This document shows positions 22,877-36,464 of a stretch of DNA of 64,000 nucleotides, in pieces. Each line of letters starts with the position of its first letter. Within the stretch, counting starts at the first letter, position 1. Below the pieces are notes generated by a model, which ran no database searches, was not told the origin of the DNA, and saw nothing but the letters and a program-made list of their open reading frames with translations. The translations under genes were made by a program, and so were the position numbers. Location: the NCBI GenBank assembly GCA_030512335.1, contig JAULSU010000007.1, positions 1,178,001-1,242,000 of the forward strand. The letters run 5' to 3'. Source of the stretch: Immersiella caudata. Taxonomy: Eukaryota; Ascomycota; Sordariomycetes; Sordariales; Lasiosphaeriaceae.

Positions 22877-25800
22877 ATGTCAATGCTGGCGCCCGATGTC
22901 CACAACGAGCTGGCCCAGCTCCTTCAGGCTCTCCAGGCCAAGGACAATGGCGTCCGCTCGCAAGCAGAGGAGCACCTGCACAACAACTGGACCAACACAC
23001 GGCCAGAGGTTCTTCTGATGGGCTTGGCGGAGCAGATTGCGGCATCGAAAGACACATCGGTACGTTGGCATGTCCCACCGCTCACGACTTCGCTGACATT
23101 GACTCTCATGGCTAAAGACGCGTGCCTTTGCGGCCGTTATTTTTCGCCGCATAGCCACGAAGACGAGGAAGACGCCGACGTCCGAGAACACCGATATGTT
23201 CATTTCCTTGTCGAAGGACCTCGCCGTCATTATCCGCACAAAACTGCTTGAGAACTTGGTGTCTGAAACCGACCGCACTGTCCGGAACAAGATCAGTGAT
23301 GCTGTCGCCGAAATTGGGAGGCAGTATTCAGACAACAGTTCGTCTCTCTACACCACACAGAAATCCACGATGCTGATTGATATGTCTAGGTGAATCATGG
23401 TCAGAACTCCTTCAAGTGCTGTTTAACTTGAGCCAAGCGCCGGACGCAGGGAAACGGGAAACTGCATTCCGTGTTTTCACCACTACCCCGGGGATTATCG
23501 AGAAGCAGCATGAGGAGGCTGTGGCACAAGCATTTGCCAACGCCTTCAAGGATGACACTGTGGCAGTAGGCGGTGATGTCTCGTTCGCTTTTAGGGTTGG
23601 TGTGCTAACCCGTCTCTAGGTCCGCCTTGCAGCTATGGAGGCTTTTGCAGCGTTCTTCCGCAGTCTCTCAAAGAAGAACCAACAAAAGTATCACAACCTT
23701 CTTCCGGAGGTTCTGAACATCCTCCCCCCAATCAAGGAGTCGAACGACTCGGATGACCTCAGTAAAGCACTTTTGGCGCTCATCGACCTTGCCGAGGGGG
23801 CTCCCAAGATGTTCAAGAACATCTTCAACGTCTTGGTTCAATTTAGCATCTCTGTTATCCAGGATAAAGAGCTTAGCGACCTTTGCCGCCAAAACGCCCT
23901 CGAGCTCATGGCAACTTTTGCTGATTATGCTCCGTCAATGTGTAAAAAGGACCCCAATTACACCAACGATATGATCACCCAGTGCCTCAGTCTCATGACG
24001 GACCTAGGAGAGGACGACGAAGATGCTGCGGAGTGGCTGGCGGCTGACGACGTAAGCCATCAGACATGTCATGTGCGCATGCCGTGCTAACAAATCGCAG
24101 CTGGACCAGGAGGAGAGTGACCTCAATCACGTTGCCGGTGAGCACTGCATGGACAGACTCGCAAACAAGCTGGGTGGGCTCGTAATTCTCCAGCCCACTT
24201 TCGGGTGGCTTCCTCGAATGATGCAGTCGATGGCCTGGAGGGACAGGCATGCCGCTCTCATGGCGATATCTGCCATATCGGAAGGCTGCCGCGACCAGAT
24301 GATCGGTGAGCTGAAGCAAGTGCTCGAATTGGTCGTCCCGGCCCTGAAAGACCCCCACCCTCGGGTCCGCTGGGCTGGATGCAATGCTCTCGGCCAGATG
24401 AGCACCGACTTCGCACCGACCATGCAAAAGGACTACTACAACGTGGTCCTCACCGCGATCCTCCCTGTCCTCGACTCGCCCGAAGCCCGTGTCAAGTCAC
24501 ACGCCGCTGCCGCTCTGGTAAACTTCTGCGAAGAGGCCGAGAAGAGCATCCTGGAACCCTATCTCGACGAGCTGCTGTCGAGCCTTTTCCGCCTTCTCCA
24601 AAACGAAAAGCGATACGTCCAGGAGCAGGCGCTTTCTACGATCGCCACCATCGCCGATGCGGCGGAGAAGAACTTCGGCAAGTACTACGACTCTTTGATG
24701 CCACTGCTCGTCGGTGTCTTGCAAGGCGAATCTCAAAAGGAATACCGCCTGCTTCGCGCCAAGGCGATGGAGTGCGCAACTTTGATTGCGCTCGCCGTTG
24801 GGAGGGAACGCCTTGGTGGAGACGCACAGATGCTCGTCCAGCTGCTTGGGGCGATCCAGGGCAGCATTACTGACAGTGATGACCCGCAGGCACAGTACCT
24901 GATGCACTGCTGGGGTCGAATGTGCCGGGTCATGGGCAAGGAGTTCCTGCCATATCTGAGCACCGTCATGCCGCCTCTGCTCGAACTTGCTGCCGCGAAG
25001 GCGGATGTCCAAATCCTGGATTCAGAGGAGCAAGTGGAACAGTTCCAACAGGATGACGGTTGGGAGTTGGTCCCTCTCAAGGGAAAGACCATCGGAATCC
25101 GGACGAGCTCGATGGATGACAAGTACATGGCCATTGAACTCTTGGTTGTCTATGCCCAGGTTCTTGAAAGCGATTTCGCCCCTTTCGCCGCGGAGATTAT
25201 GGAGAAGATTGCCATCCCCGGTCTTGCCTTCTTCTTCCACGACCCAGTCCGTGTGGTGTCGGCCAAGCTCGTCCCTTACCTTCTCAGCTCGTACAAGAAG
25301 CATTATGGCGGCGCCTCCAACGAGCTTGCTGGCCTGTGGACCAGCACTGTCGACAAGCTCCTTGAGGTCCTGACGGCGGAGCCAGCCATTGACACTCTTG
25401 CCGAGATGTATCAGTGCTTCTACGAGTCTGTTGAGGTTCTTGGACGCCAGTGCCTCACTGAGCACCACATGGAGCGGTTCATCGACGCAGTTCACTCCAC
25501 CCTCGAGGACTACAAGGACCGCGTGGCCCAACGTGCCGAGGAGACGGCCGGCGCGGCGGCTGATGATGTTGAAGATGACCAAGAGGAGCTGCTCATTGCT
25601 ATTGAGGACGACCAGACACTCCTGTCGGATATGAACAAGGCGTTCCACTGCATCTTCAAGTATCACGGATCAGCATTCCTGCGCCCTTGGGAGCGTCTGA
25701 TCCACACCTATGAGGGCTTCCTCAAGTCTACAGACCCCACACAAAGGCAATGGGGTCTTTGCATCATGGACGACGTTCTTGAGTACTGTGGCCCGGAGAG

Positions 25801-26488
25801 CAGCCACTACGCCAACTACATCTCTCAGCCCTTGCTGCACGGTTGCCGGGACGAGTCACCAGCTATCCGACAAGCAGCGGCGTATGGAATCGGTATCGCC
25901 GCTCACCACGGCGGTGCGGCTTGGGCCAGCTTCCTTGGCGGTGCTGTGCAAGTCCTCTTCGAAGCACTCCAGTTCCCCGACGCTCGTAGCGAGGAGAATG
26001 TCTATGCAACCGAGAACGCCTGCGCTGCTGTTGCCAAGGTTTTGCACTTCAACGCCAGTGCCATCCCACAGGCTGATCAGATTATCGCCGAGTGGATCAA
26101 GTACCTGCCCATTACTAATGACGAAGAAGCTGCGCCATATGCTTACGCCTACCTTACCGAACTCATTGAGAAGTATGTTGTTACCCCTAGTTGATCTCTG
26201 CCGCCGGCCTATTCGACCCCGGCTAGACTATTGGTATCTGCTACAGGCCAGACGTCAGACGCTAATATCCCTTTTAGACAACATCCTGTGGTCATCAGCC
26301 AAGCCGGGGCGGTGTTTGTTTACGTTGCGCAAGCCCTCGAGGCAGATGCGCTTAGCGGTCAAACGGCAGCGCGTGTTATCGCGGCCACCAAGCAACTTCT
26401 CTTGGCCACGCAGACGGACGGCGAGGCATTGCTTCAACAAAACTTTACTCCGGAGGCCCAACAACTTATCAGGGGGCACTTCGCTTAG
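22877..26488 (+). CDS. kap121: Importin beta-3 family karyopherin (Kap121/Pse1/IPO5)
   Basis: This HEAT-repeat karyopherin imports ribosomal proteins and other cargo through the nuclear pore and releases them on Ran-GTP. Six exons (22877-23059, 23118-23337, 23390-23565, 23620-24051, 24101-26172 and 26278-26488) sum exactly to 1097 aa, the length of Kap121/IPO5. HEAT repeats run throughout. Family landmarks are LAEQIAASKDTS, the acidic loop LGEDDEDAAEWLAADD, SDLNHVAGEHCMDRLANKLG, DPHPRVRWAGCNALGQMSTD and GLAFFFHDPVRVVSAK. These place it with Kap121/IPO5 rather than Kap123/IPO4. The last intron (105 nt) must use the acceptor at 26277, since the nearer CAG at 26246 would give an immediate stop. 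Confidence 0.93.
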
Positions 26489-28156
26489 TTTACGCGCCCC
26501 CGCGTTCGATTTGGGACTATACACGTGTTTCGGTAGCGCGTTCGGTTTGGCCTACACGCGTAATTATTTCGCGGATAGCCCTGGCTACGGGCTAGGACGG
26601 GAGGGGCGACTCTAGGGATTTCGCATTTGGTAGATGCTAGCGAGCCTAATATGCGTGGAGGGGTGGCTGGACGAGGAATGAATGAAGCTGATGATACCAC
26701 CGGAGTGAAGTGGAGGTCTTGCGCACCCACACAGCAAACGACCATGCTGTGCGCATGGCCGGGGAGGATCTTTTGCAGATGAAGTAAGCAAACAGAAAGG
26801 CGAGAGGGAAAGAAGCAAACCAAGATAGGTATGATAACTCCAACAAGATTCTGTCGTGTAGTGTAGCTCTAAGCTTCGAAAAATGCGTGCAAGTAGTGGG
26901 CTAGTGATGACTGCATGAGTAGGATACATACGGACGTAACACGTTGAACGTCACGGGACAGGATTAGAGGCGTCCATTTGTCTTCGTATTATCACACACT
27001 CAAGCCCCCGACGTCAGATCTCAAATGAGCAGCTGGGATCCCTCGATGACCGAGGGCATTCAATAATAGCGCGTGGCAGTTAGGGGTCTTTTTCGCAATT
27101 ACGGAGGGCGTCTTGTGGAAGGTGGCGCACCGAGGGGAAGTCGCTTTGTCTGACATAGAGCGTCATCTGAAGCCGGGATTGTCGTCAACGTGGCCGACGG
27201 TTTCGGGCAAAAAAGCAAATTTCTTGGCTACGCACTAATTAGAAAGACAAAAAGTTCTAGGGCTGCCTTGGTAATCATTTGATAATGGCCATTCGCTTGA
27301 AGGTGTCGTTGTTGAGCCTCCCGGAGCAAGCAAAACCAAGACTCCAGTTGGCTAGAGTGGGTGTTGTCTGGCGTGTCTTATTGCAGGCTCATTGCTCAAG
27401 GGGGCGAATAATGGGATGGAGATTGGTGAAATTCGATGCGAAAGGCCGGACTGTTTTCGATAGGGGAAAATGGCGGGGAAGAAACCAAGGAAGAGTGCGG
27501 TACGTACCACAAGTCCGGGTGGTAGGCGAAGGCCTCGGCGGGCCCTGGAGGAGGCGGCCCCGCTCCGCTTCACAATCTGTTGGACTCGTTCACAAGTGAA
27601 CTGCGGGCACCCGTCTCCTTTTGCACCCATTGCATCACCTTTCACCATACCAGTGTTCGCCTGCCTTGGTCCTGTGCGGGAACGGCCCCTGCTTCTGCAT
27701 CGAAAGTCAATAATTGCCCGCCTCTGCTGGGTCTCTCTGTTTTTGCCCAGCGGGTGACGCTGCCGCTTGCCTGACCTGTCGTCGCCCGTCTGGCCTCGCT
27801 TGGCCCCCCGCCCCATCGCCTGGGCCCCTCCTTGAGTGGACGAGTGGGTGTAACGTCGATCCAGAGATGCCGCCTCGTCCACCGCAATCACCCACCGCCT
27901 AGTCCCTACTGTTCTCCTGCAAGCTGCAACATCATCAGCTTCCGTCGAGAGCTCGCGATAGATGCAACTTTGCGTCGACCCTGACTGATGTACGCGTCCC
28001 GCAGCCAAGCCCCTCGAATCCGAGCTTGCCAACTTTGCTTAGCCCGAACTCCGGCCCGACCCTCGTGCACGCCCCAAGTGGAAACCTTCGACAACGTGAG
28101 CCGGTGTCCACCCCAACCTTTGTGGCTCAACGCAGTTTCGTCTCCCTGTTCTCTCG
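26489..28156 (+). other. Intergenic: kap121 3' region and wc-1 promoter/leader
   Basis: About 1.7 kb without a recognisable gene. The part from about 27600 to 28150 is C/T-rich on the plus strand, as expected for a long wc-1 5' leader. Short upstream ORFs at its end are listed separately. Confidence 0.5.
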
Positions 28157-28255
28157 ATGGTGCCATGCCGAGCTGGCCAAGTGCGCACTGAGAGAACAGA
28201 GACAAATTCGTGGTCAAGTGCGACGCCGAGCACGACATCCATGCAACCGCCATGA
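28157..28255 (+). promoter_or_regulatory. uORF overlapping the wc-1 start (ATGA)
   Basis: An ATG at 28157 opens a 32-codon upstream ORF that ends in TGA at 28253-28255. Its stop overlaps the wc-1 start codon (28252-28254) as ATGA. An internal in-frame ATG at 28241 gives a four-codon version ending at the same stop. Such a layout can throttle translation or allow termination-reinitiation. It only matters if the transcript starts upstream and this stretch is not spliced out, neither of which the sequence proves. Confidence 0.6.
28165..28191 (+). promoter_or_regulatory. Short nested uORF upstream of wc-1
   Basis: A second upstream ATG at 28165, in a different frame from the 28157 uORF, encodes eight codons and stops with TGA at 28189-28191. 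It lies within the longer uORF and 61 nt before the wc-1 start. Confidence 0.45.
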
Positions 28256-31200
28256 ACGGCTACTACTCACCAACGTTGTCTCCGGACGACGTGCAGCAAT
28301 ATCAGCAGATGGCCTCGCAGCAACAGCAACAACGGATAGCCTCGCAACAGCGACGAGTCCACCAACAGAGGCACGATGCCTCCCGGAACCTCGCCATGAT
28401 CGATACGGTCACAACTCAAGGGGTCCTCGGCGGTCCGCTGTCGGCCATGTCTGCCGACATGCCCATGTCTGACGGGGGCGACCTGGACGACATTATTCGC
28501 CAAAACTCTAATGAATTCATGCAAAGGAGAAGCATCGCCCAAAGCGCTCAACCATACCCTGGACACGGACAGATGACCGAGGATGGCGCCGTATTGGACT
28601 TTGCCCCCCCCAACGATGGCTTCCAGGGCTATCAATATGCAAACATGGTGAACCACGGAGAGGCTATGACCGGAGGCTTTGGGGGAATGGGCGATATGGG
28701 AATGCCTGGGTCAAGTGCCTTTGGCCCGTCCAACATCATGGCCATATCGGACCACCATGAGTTTGCCAGTGTGCCTGACATGATGGGTAACATGGTTGGG
28801 TTTTCGCAACTCAACGTGGGGTCTATGGGCACCGATCCCAACGCTCTGCATCTCTTCAACTCAACAAGCATGGCAAACCAGTATTCTCCCACAACCCTCG
28901 GCCCCACCAACAACGACTTCACGATGGACATAAATATCGAGAGCAACCCGTTAAGTGCCACAAGCGCCAACCCAGGTGGAGGCATTGGTCCTCGGGTGGA
29001 CGATGATATGACGGGTGTTGATGGGACGTATGGTGCATCGGAGGAAATCCACAACAGTCCGCAAACACAGGCGGGCATCAACATGGACCCAAATCTCACC
29101 CGTTTTCACCCTAACATTCGGCAACCCATGGCGCAGGACAATCTTGATTTCCGCTCTCCAGCTTCGGCTACTCCCAGAACAGCGCAAGTCGCTACCCCGA
29201 GCGGCTCCAGCATGCCAATGTCAAATCCACTGACGCCAGCCACCACTGCCGGTCCTGACCTCCCACCTGAGAAGAAGAGCATATACTCGAAGAGCGGCTT
29301 CGACATGTTGCGAGCATTGTGGTATGTGGCAACACGAAAAAACCAGAAGCTCAACATAGGCGCTGTCGACATGTCCTGTGCCTTCGTTGTCTGTGACGTA
29401 TCAATAAACGACTGTCCCATCATTTACGTATCGGACAACTTCCAGAACTTGACGGGGTACAATCGACATGAGATTGTGGGCAAGAACTGCCGCTTCTTGC
29501 AGGCTCCAGACGGCCTAGTTGAGGCTGGGTCGAAACGCGAGTTCGTCGCAAATGAAGCCGTGTACAACTTGAAGGAATCCATCGCCCGGGGCGAGGAAAT
29601 CCAGCAAAGCATCATTAACTACCGCAAGGGGGGCAAGCCCTTCTTGAATCTCCTAACCATGATTCCTATCCCCTGGGACACCGACGAAATCAGGTACTTC
29701 ATCGGATTTCAGATAGATCTCGTCGAGTGCCCTGACGCGATATCAGGGAACGAGTCCAGGGGTGGAATGCAGGTCAACTATACGCATAGCGATCTAGGCC
29801 AGTATATTTGGGAGCCGCCGAACCCAAGCCAGTGGGAACCCGAGAGCGGGCAGACGCTCGGGATTGATGATGTTTCCACCCTGCTCCAGTCTTTCAATCC
29901 GAAGGGCGTCACCTCGGATTGGCACAAGCAGTCGTGGGACAAGATGTTGTTGGAGAATGCCGACGACGTGGTCCACGTGCTGTCACTGAAGGGGATGTTC
30001 CTCTACGTCTCCCCTTCGTGCAGAAAGATACTCGAATACGACGATAAGGAGCTGGTGGGCAACGGCCTAGGATCGATCTGCCACCCATCAGATATCATTT
30101 CAGTGACGAGAGAGCTCAAGGAGGCGCAGCCCAACACACCTGTGAATGTTGTCTTCCGCATTCGCAGAAAGCAAAGCGGCTACACGTGGTTTGAGAGCCA
30201 CGGCACCTTGTTCTCCGACCAGGGGAAGGGAAGGAAGTGCATCATCCTCGTAGGGCGAAAGTGCCCAGTCTTTGTTCTGCACAGGAGAGACCTGGAGGCG
30301 AACGGCGGCATTGGCGACAGCGAGATATGGACGAAGGTCTCCACATCTGGCATGTTTCTCTATGTATCCTCCAACGTCCGTTCGCTGCTGGATCTCCTGC
30401 CAGGGGATCTCCAGGGTACGAGTATGCAGGATCTGATGCGCAAGGAGACGCGCCTCGAGTTCGGACGGACAATAGAGAAGGCAAGGAAGGGTAGGATTGT
30501 CAGCTGCAAGCATGAGATCCAGAACAAGCGAGGGCAAGTCCTCCAGGCATACACAATATTTTACCCCGGTGATGCTGTCGAGGGGCAGAAGCCTAGCTTC
30601 CTGCTTGCGCAGACAAAGCTCCTCAAGGCATCATCTCGCGCTATCGCCCCCGCCACGTCAAGCATGAGGGTTAGCGGCGCCCCTGCACGCAACGCCGCTC
30701 AAGAAGACCCTGCCTCGGCGCAGATGGGCAACATGTCGGGCAGCTCGGGCAAAGGAGATTCCGGCACTTCCGGGAACTCTGATTCCAGTCCTGAGGGAAC
30801 GGCGACGGGCGAGCCAAATGCACACGGAACGCATGAAGCAGCGATGGAAGCGGATGATAACATGTTCAATGAGCTCAAAACAACTCGGTGTACGAGTTGG
30901 CAGTACGAGCTTCGCCAGATGGAGAAGGTCAACCGCACGCTGGCCGAGGAGCTTGCGCAGTTGCTGTCGAGCAGGAAGAAGAGGAAGCGGAGGAAGGGGA
31001 GCAATATGGTGCGAGATTGTGCCAACTGCCACACGCGTAACACACCGGAATGGCGAAGGGGGCCGAGCGGAAACCGGGACCTGTGCAACAGCTGTGGGTT
31101 GCGCTGGGCGAAGCAGGTGAGTATCGAGTGGCCTGCCTGAGTGAGCAATACTAACGGGAAGTGTAGACCGGGAGAGTATCGCCTCGAAACTCGTCGCGAG

Positions 31201-31541
31201 GCGGCAACGGTGATTCGCAGAGCAAGAAGAGCAACTCGCCAATACACTCATCGCCATTGCACCGGGAGGTGTCGAGTGACATGCCGTCGCTGGAGCCCAG
31301 CAAGACAGTGCCGGCAACAACGCCCCTCAGCACGGCGGTGAGCGAGGACCAGTACACAACGCCGACACAGGTGCCATCCACCCCCGTTACAATTTCGGGC
31401 ATGACAAAGACTGGTGTTGGCGCCCCTGGTGCGCACTATAATCCACCGCAGAGCCGGCCTCTACTGGAGGGTGGCAGCGGACTCGGCGGGGGCGGCATGG
31501 AGATGACAGCCATCCTGGAGGAGCGAGAGACGAGCGCCTAG
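28252..31541 (+). CDS. wc-1: White collar-1 blue-light receptor and GATA transcription factor
   Basis: WC-1 pairs with WC-2 to form the white collar complex, which senses blue light through FAD and drives light-induced genes and, in Neurospora, the frq clock gene. Exons 28252-31116 and 31167-31541 give 1079 aa. The LOV domain spans about residues 370-495 with the photoactive cysteine Cys413 in [12 protein letters not shown] domain follows at about 556-685 and another at 690-777. A basic stretch (RKKRKRRKG, about 907-916) precedes a C-X2-C-X18-C-X2-C GATA finger (Cys923, 926, 945, 948; [20 protein letters not shown]). The intron falls just after the finger. The N-terminus keeps only a short Gln run (QQQQQ), unlike the long tracts of Neurospora. 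The tail is Ser/Pro/Thr-rich. Confidence 0.96.
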
Positions 31542-34500
31542 GATGCGCCCGACCCGGGTCCTTTTGTGTTTGACTGGAGTCTCTATACTGGTGCCTGCTG
31601 AGGACCGTGTTTCGGCCGCGTCCTGCCTGACGACCTCGACACCCCGCCTGCCTCACGGATGGCGGTCGAGCGATGTGGATGTGCCTACGATCTTTTCTGT
31701 GTCTTCATATTCCCTCCATTCTGATACGGCACAACACTGCCCGATTCCTCGGCCCTTGCCCACCAGCACTTTGTGCTTCTGTCTAATTCTCTTCTGGCTA
31801 CATAGACTGATGTCTTTTTTCTGATTTTTGATGTCTTGATTTCTTGAGCGTGGGGTTTTGGGGTTCAGCATCTCCTCTCTATCTCGGGTACCTCGCAAAG
31901 GAGACCTCGGAGAAAACTGGAGAATGCGGCTGGGCTGTTTGACATGTCGATGTGCGTGATGATACCACAGGGTTCTGGTCTTGCGAGGGGCCCTATTATT
32001 CGGCTTCCAATGATGTTTCTTTTCTGTTGCCTGTCTGTCCTGTGGCTAATCAGGGGGTGTAGAAAACGGGTTAGGGGTTTCACTTTTTTACTCTGTGGCA
32101 GGGATGGAGTAAGCTGGCTGCCTGGGCTGGCTTGACAAAGGTTATCTGGACACCCTGGGTTCGATACTAGTCGAACCCGTGGCCGCGAGGTCACACGGGA
32201 GGTGGATTTTCCAGAATGGGACGGGACGGATGGGAGGAAGGAGGAACAGAAGGGATTGCAAGGCATGATGTGGAAGGACGGATGGGTGGTGGTATCATGG
32301 GTTTTGGCATCTGCGTGTTTGCTTAGCGATGAGTTGCGGTTGACTCTCCTGCGCTGGATGAATGGATGAACGGTAGTTTGACCGAGAAATCGAAGAGGAT
32401 GGGCTTGAGAGGCTGGCTATTATGCCAGACCTGATGAGCAATCCAACCTAGCGCGTTGAGAGGAAAGAAGATGGAGAGGGCAGGTCACGTTTGTCGCTCG
32501 CGTTGCATGTCGCGTGTGTTAGCGTTGCGTTATGCGGGAAAATGTGAACAAGAAGGCTACTTTCTTTGCCGCTCATTTGTTGGGTTTGAGTCCTACATGT
32601 GGAGAGGTGAGTTGGGTTAAGTGAGTCCTGGGTCCCTGATGATGGGGATGAATGGAGGACGTGATAATGGCATTAGCCTCTTCAGGCCCTAGACCAGGTC
32701 GGGTCAAGTGCTGGGTGGCCCCTACCCCTTTTCCGTGCGGGATCTCGGACGGGAAAAAGTGAGATGAGATTGAGCGCCAGTGGTGCCGATGGGTAAAAGT
32801 TATACTGCTGCCTTGAGACCGTTGCCTTGGCGCTCGGTACTGCGACGCTGAGAGGTGTAGGTGCATATTAGACCGGGCCGGAGGAGCGTAGGTAGGGAAG
32901 GGGAGGCTAGTAAGGTGTAATCCTTGGTGTGTTGGCATGGCATCAATGGCGTAGCGAAAAGGGACGGGTGATGTACATATATAATCAGAGGTCACGATCT
33001 GGAAGTGGATCGTTTAGAAAGGGAGATCAAGAGAAGATGAGCTGTCCCGTTCCGGCTCCGGGGCCGACATGTTTGGTGTTGGTCACGGGGGAGAAGGGAG
33101 TTTCCCCTTCCCCTGAAGTATCGTGCTTACATGAACACTCAACTCAACTGGGACCGCTAGATCTGATCTCACCTAGGTTCGGATAGGAGACTGGGAGTCT
33201 CACCTTTCCGAGGCTCGGGAATTTTGCTCTTCTCTTGGTTTAGTGTAAAACTTGGCTTCTCCTTTTGACCGTGGGGCTTTTGGGTGGTGGTTTTCTGGCC
33301 CCATGTCTCGAAACATGTGGAAAACGAAACCAGCCGCTCTGACAGCCCAGGGGGTGTTCTGACATTTGGTAATGGGCCGGGGGAGGGCAGCATCAGTGCG
33401 GCGAGGGCTAAAATAAGAAATTTTACCTATTTCCTTGGTGCTGCGGTATGGAAGGGAATGGTGTCTTTGGGGGGTCGTAGATGGAGGGTTGAGGTTTTGG
33501 TTGAGATGTTGTGAAAGGTGGCTTTGGTGGAACCTCGTTCTGGCAGTCATATCCGCTCCTGTAATCGGTCGTTAAATTGTTGTCTGCATGTTGTCGGCAA
33601 GAAACGGTGGCAGGCCGTTATGGTGCAGGTAGGCATGCAGGCTCTCCTCCGTTCCAACAGCCATGTTGGCGTCTCTGTTGGCACAGGGCTTCTCGAATGT
33701 GAGCCTCATTCATCTTAACTCCTGCATGCGGGGGACCAAGGCCGAGCTGGACCGTTCCATGAGGCAACCCCGCCGTGGTTCGTCTGATAATGTATTGGGT
33801 ATGAATGCAAGCAGTGTTTTGCAGATGCAGTAGTGCTGAGATTCGGCCCGCGTCCGAAGACCCAGCCAGAACCGGGACCGAGAGGGGCTATGTTGCATGT
33901 TGCAGCCGCTCAACTCCGATCGCCATCGCCGCTGCCGTCGCCGCCTGGACCGTCTGGCATCCAGACAACACGCTTTCACATGCTTCCCTGCAAAGACTTT
34001 GGAGTTTCCCTACCATCAATCACAATTCCTGTAGTCAGCTCCGACATGATAGCAACAACAGTCCGGCAAGCAGCGGTGAGTTTGTCTTGAATCTTCTTCG
34101 TATTGAAAGCGGTGCCTAACGGCAATCTCAACTCTCCTGCTCAGGTGAGCGCCAACTGCAGCTTTCAAGGAATTGAGACACCAGTCAGGCAGGAAAAGTA
34201 AAACGCTCAAACACGCAACGCGAAAAGCAAGGATATCGTGCCTCGGCCCACAGATGCTTGGTTCGAAAGGTCGCACCGCACGGCGAGATCGTTGTGGTTG
34301 TTTCGTCGAGTGTCTAGAGCTGAGGTTCATGCAATGCCCGCCCAGGCAGCAAGATTCTCGAGTCTCTGACGGGCTCCCGGGGCACGGCACCCGTTGCTTG
34401 GCGAGCCGCCACCATGCAACTGTGCCCTGTCTGCCAGTCACAGAAGCCCAGACCCACCTTCCCAGACGATGCGCCGCCAACGCCACTGCCCTGGTCGGTG

Positions 34501-36464
34501 CGCTTTTCGGCAGCGCAGCCGTGCTGTCTGAAGTTGCTGTCCTGGAACTTCCATCATCTCCGACGACACCTCGACTTCGGGAAAACGCTGCAGGGATTTG
34601 CACATGTGCGGCTGCGGTTGGCCAATTTGTCTCTACTCCCCTATCCCATCGCTACGGCATACCGATGCGTCTGTATTCTCTGCTGCCTCGATAGGAAGTC
34701 CAAAGGGGAAAAGATATTCACACCGCCCCCGATATCAGTCTGCCTAGATTTGTTCAGCAGCCATTCACACCTGCGTTTCTTCCATCTAGACCTTGTGTAT
34801 CCCGCACCCGCACCCGCACCCGCACCCGCGCCCCGTATCCCCGGCCGGAGCACAACAGCACATGCCGAAAAGCAGCAGCTTACATCACACTACGGTATGC
34901 ACTCAGCTTTCTCTAGCTGTCAACTGTGTACAGTCTCCCTACCTCTACAAAGGCTTGTACCTCACTCGGGCCTAGCCTCTCCAGATTCAACATTTACATC
35001 CTCAACTCAGCCGCCCCACCTACGTAACCCCGCATCCCGAAGCCCCCCTCCATCAACGCCAACAGGGACACCACAGCACGACTTACATACAAACAAGCAG
35101 AAAACATACCGAAGCAGGCATCAACAATGCCATATCCCCCCATCCGGATCCCCTCAATCCTGAATTCGGAAATCACATCGTCCTGGGTGTCCGCGAGGGG
35201 ACATGCAGGGCCCTGAACTCGCTACCCTGAACCACTTGAGCCGACCTGCACTCTAGCAAGCCAAGCAAGACCCTTTCTTCCATGTGTACCTAGCGTAGGT
35301 ATCTCCGTCTTCCGTTCCATCCACCATCCCGAAATCCGCACCCACACACCCGCCTACAGAAGAAAGACAACGAAGGTCCCCCCTCCCTCGCCAATGACTT
35401 CCCCTCCGAGATCCAATCACAATTTGGGACTGACACGCACAGTCCCTCTCTTACCTTTTCTTCTTCTTAGCGCAGCGTGGAATGCTTCCCGAAGCCACCC
35501 ATTACTGCCCACTTCCCTACAGACGGGTCAACTTGGGCGAGCAGGCGAGTAGACACCCCCCCTCTCACCGCTCCACATCCCGCCTGTAACGTACCAAGGT
35601 ACGCACTTGCCTGCCAGCTTGCTTACATGTCTGCGTACTCGCATAGCATCCGCAGTAGCAAGCTAGGCACAATGGAAAAAGTCAATGCCGATCACGCTCG
35701 TCTCGTCCCGTGCACAAACCCCACGATCGATGGGAGCCTGTCGGGGGTCGGCACGGGGTAGCCCATCCCTTCCAGTTTGGCGCTTGCAGCCTCGCGATCA
35801 TCCGTCGTGCTGTGTCCGAAGGTAGGCGGAGACTGTTCGGAGACAGACACGACCTGCCGGAATAGAGAGAAGTGTACCTATCCACGAAAAGAAAGCAAGG
35901 AAGTTGTTGAGGGAGATGGTGATTGCTCGCCACTGAGGGGATGTGCAAACATGATCAAGCAGAAGTAGAACTGGGTTTGAAGCATGCTGTGACCGTGTTG
36001 TAAGCATGGCCAAACCAACCCCCAATGCGGACCGGAACCAGACTGTAACCAAGTCGCAAGAAAGACCGAAACTCGTAGTTCTTGAACACTTTCATTCGTT
36101 CGCCATGCTCTCTTCTCCCCCAGTATGTCTGTCTCTCTGCTCTGTACAATACGTATTACACCACCCATCTGTCATTGACCTTCATATCTTCAGGTAGATA
36201 GACAGCACCGTGCCGAACCGTGAACCCAAACGCCGTCCCAGATAATGACCAAACATGTTGTCTCCAACGGGCGCTGATGCTATGCTCTTCCGCCTAGAGA
36301 CCACTGGTAAGGTAGATTCTTTTTGTTCCTTTCCGTCCATCATATGTCCAAAAGTCCTTCCCACCAGTCGCGGTGGAGGTAGGTACCATTAAACCCAAGT
36401 TAAACGCCATGCCATTCGTATGTCCTAAGCATTAATCCCTTTCCGTCTTTCCTCCATGGGCGTG
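31542..36464. other. Long gene-poor region downstream of wc-1
   Basis: About 4.9 kb contains only short, overlapping open frames on both strands with no family similarity I can see. A (CCCGCA)n microsatellite sits at 34801-34830. A GGTTCGATA box at 32159 lacks the partner stems of a tRNA. It may hold a long wc-1 3' UTR, the promoter of the 36.5-kb gene (which is further right, on the minus strand, so only its terminator is here), or a non-coding transcript. Confidence 0.45.
34801..34830 (+). repeat. CCCGCA hexamer microsatellite
   Basis: Four perfect CCCGCA units followed by CCCGCG, 30 bp in all. It lies in non-coding DNA. Confidence 0.85.

Noticed and set aside
32140..32200. Possible tRNA B box (GGTTCGATA) near 32159
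   Set aside because: The T stem does not pair properly and no A box or anticodon arm lies upstream at the right distance.
34173..34694. 173-codon plus-strand frame downstream of wc-1
   Set aside because: Both strands are open here and neither shows a recognisable family or ordered segment.
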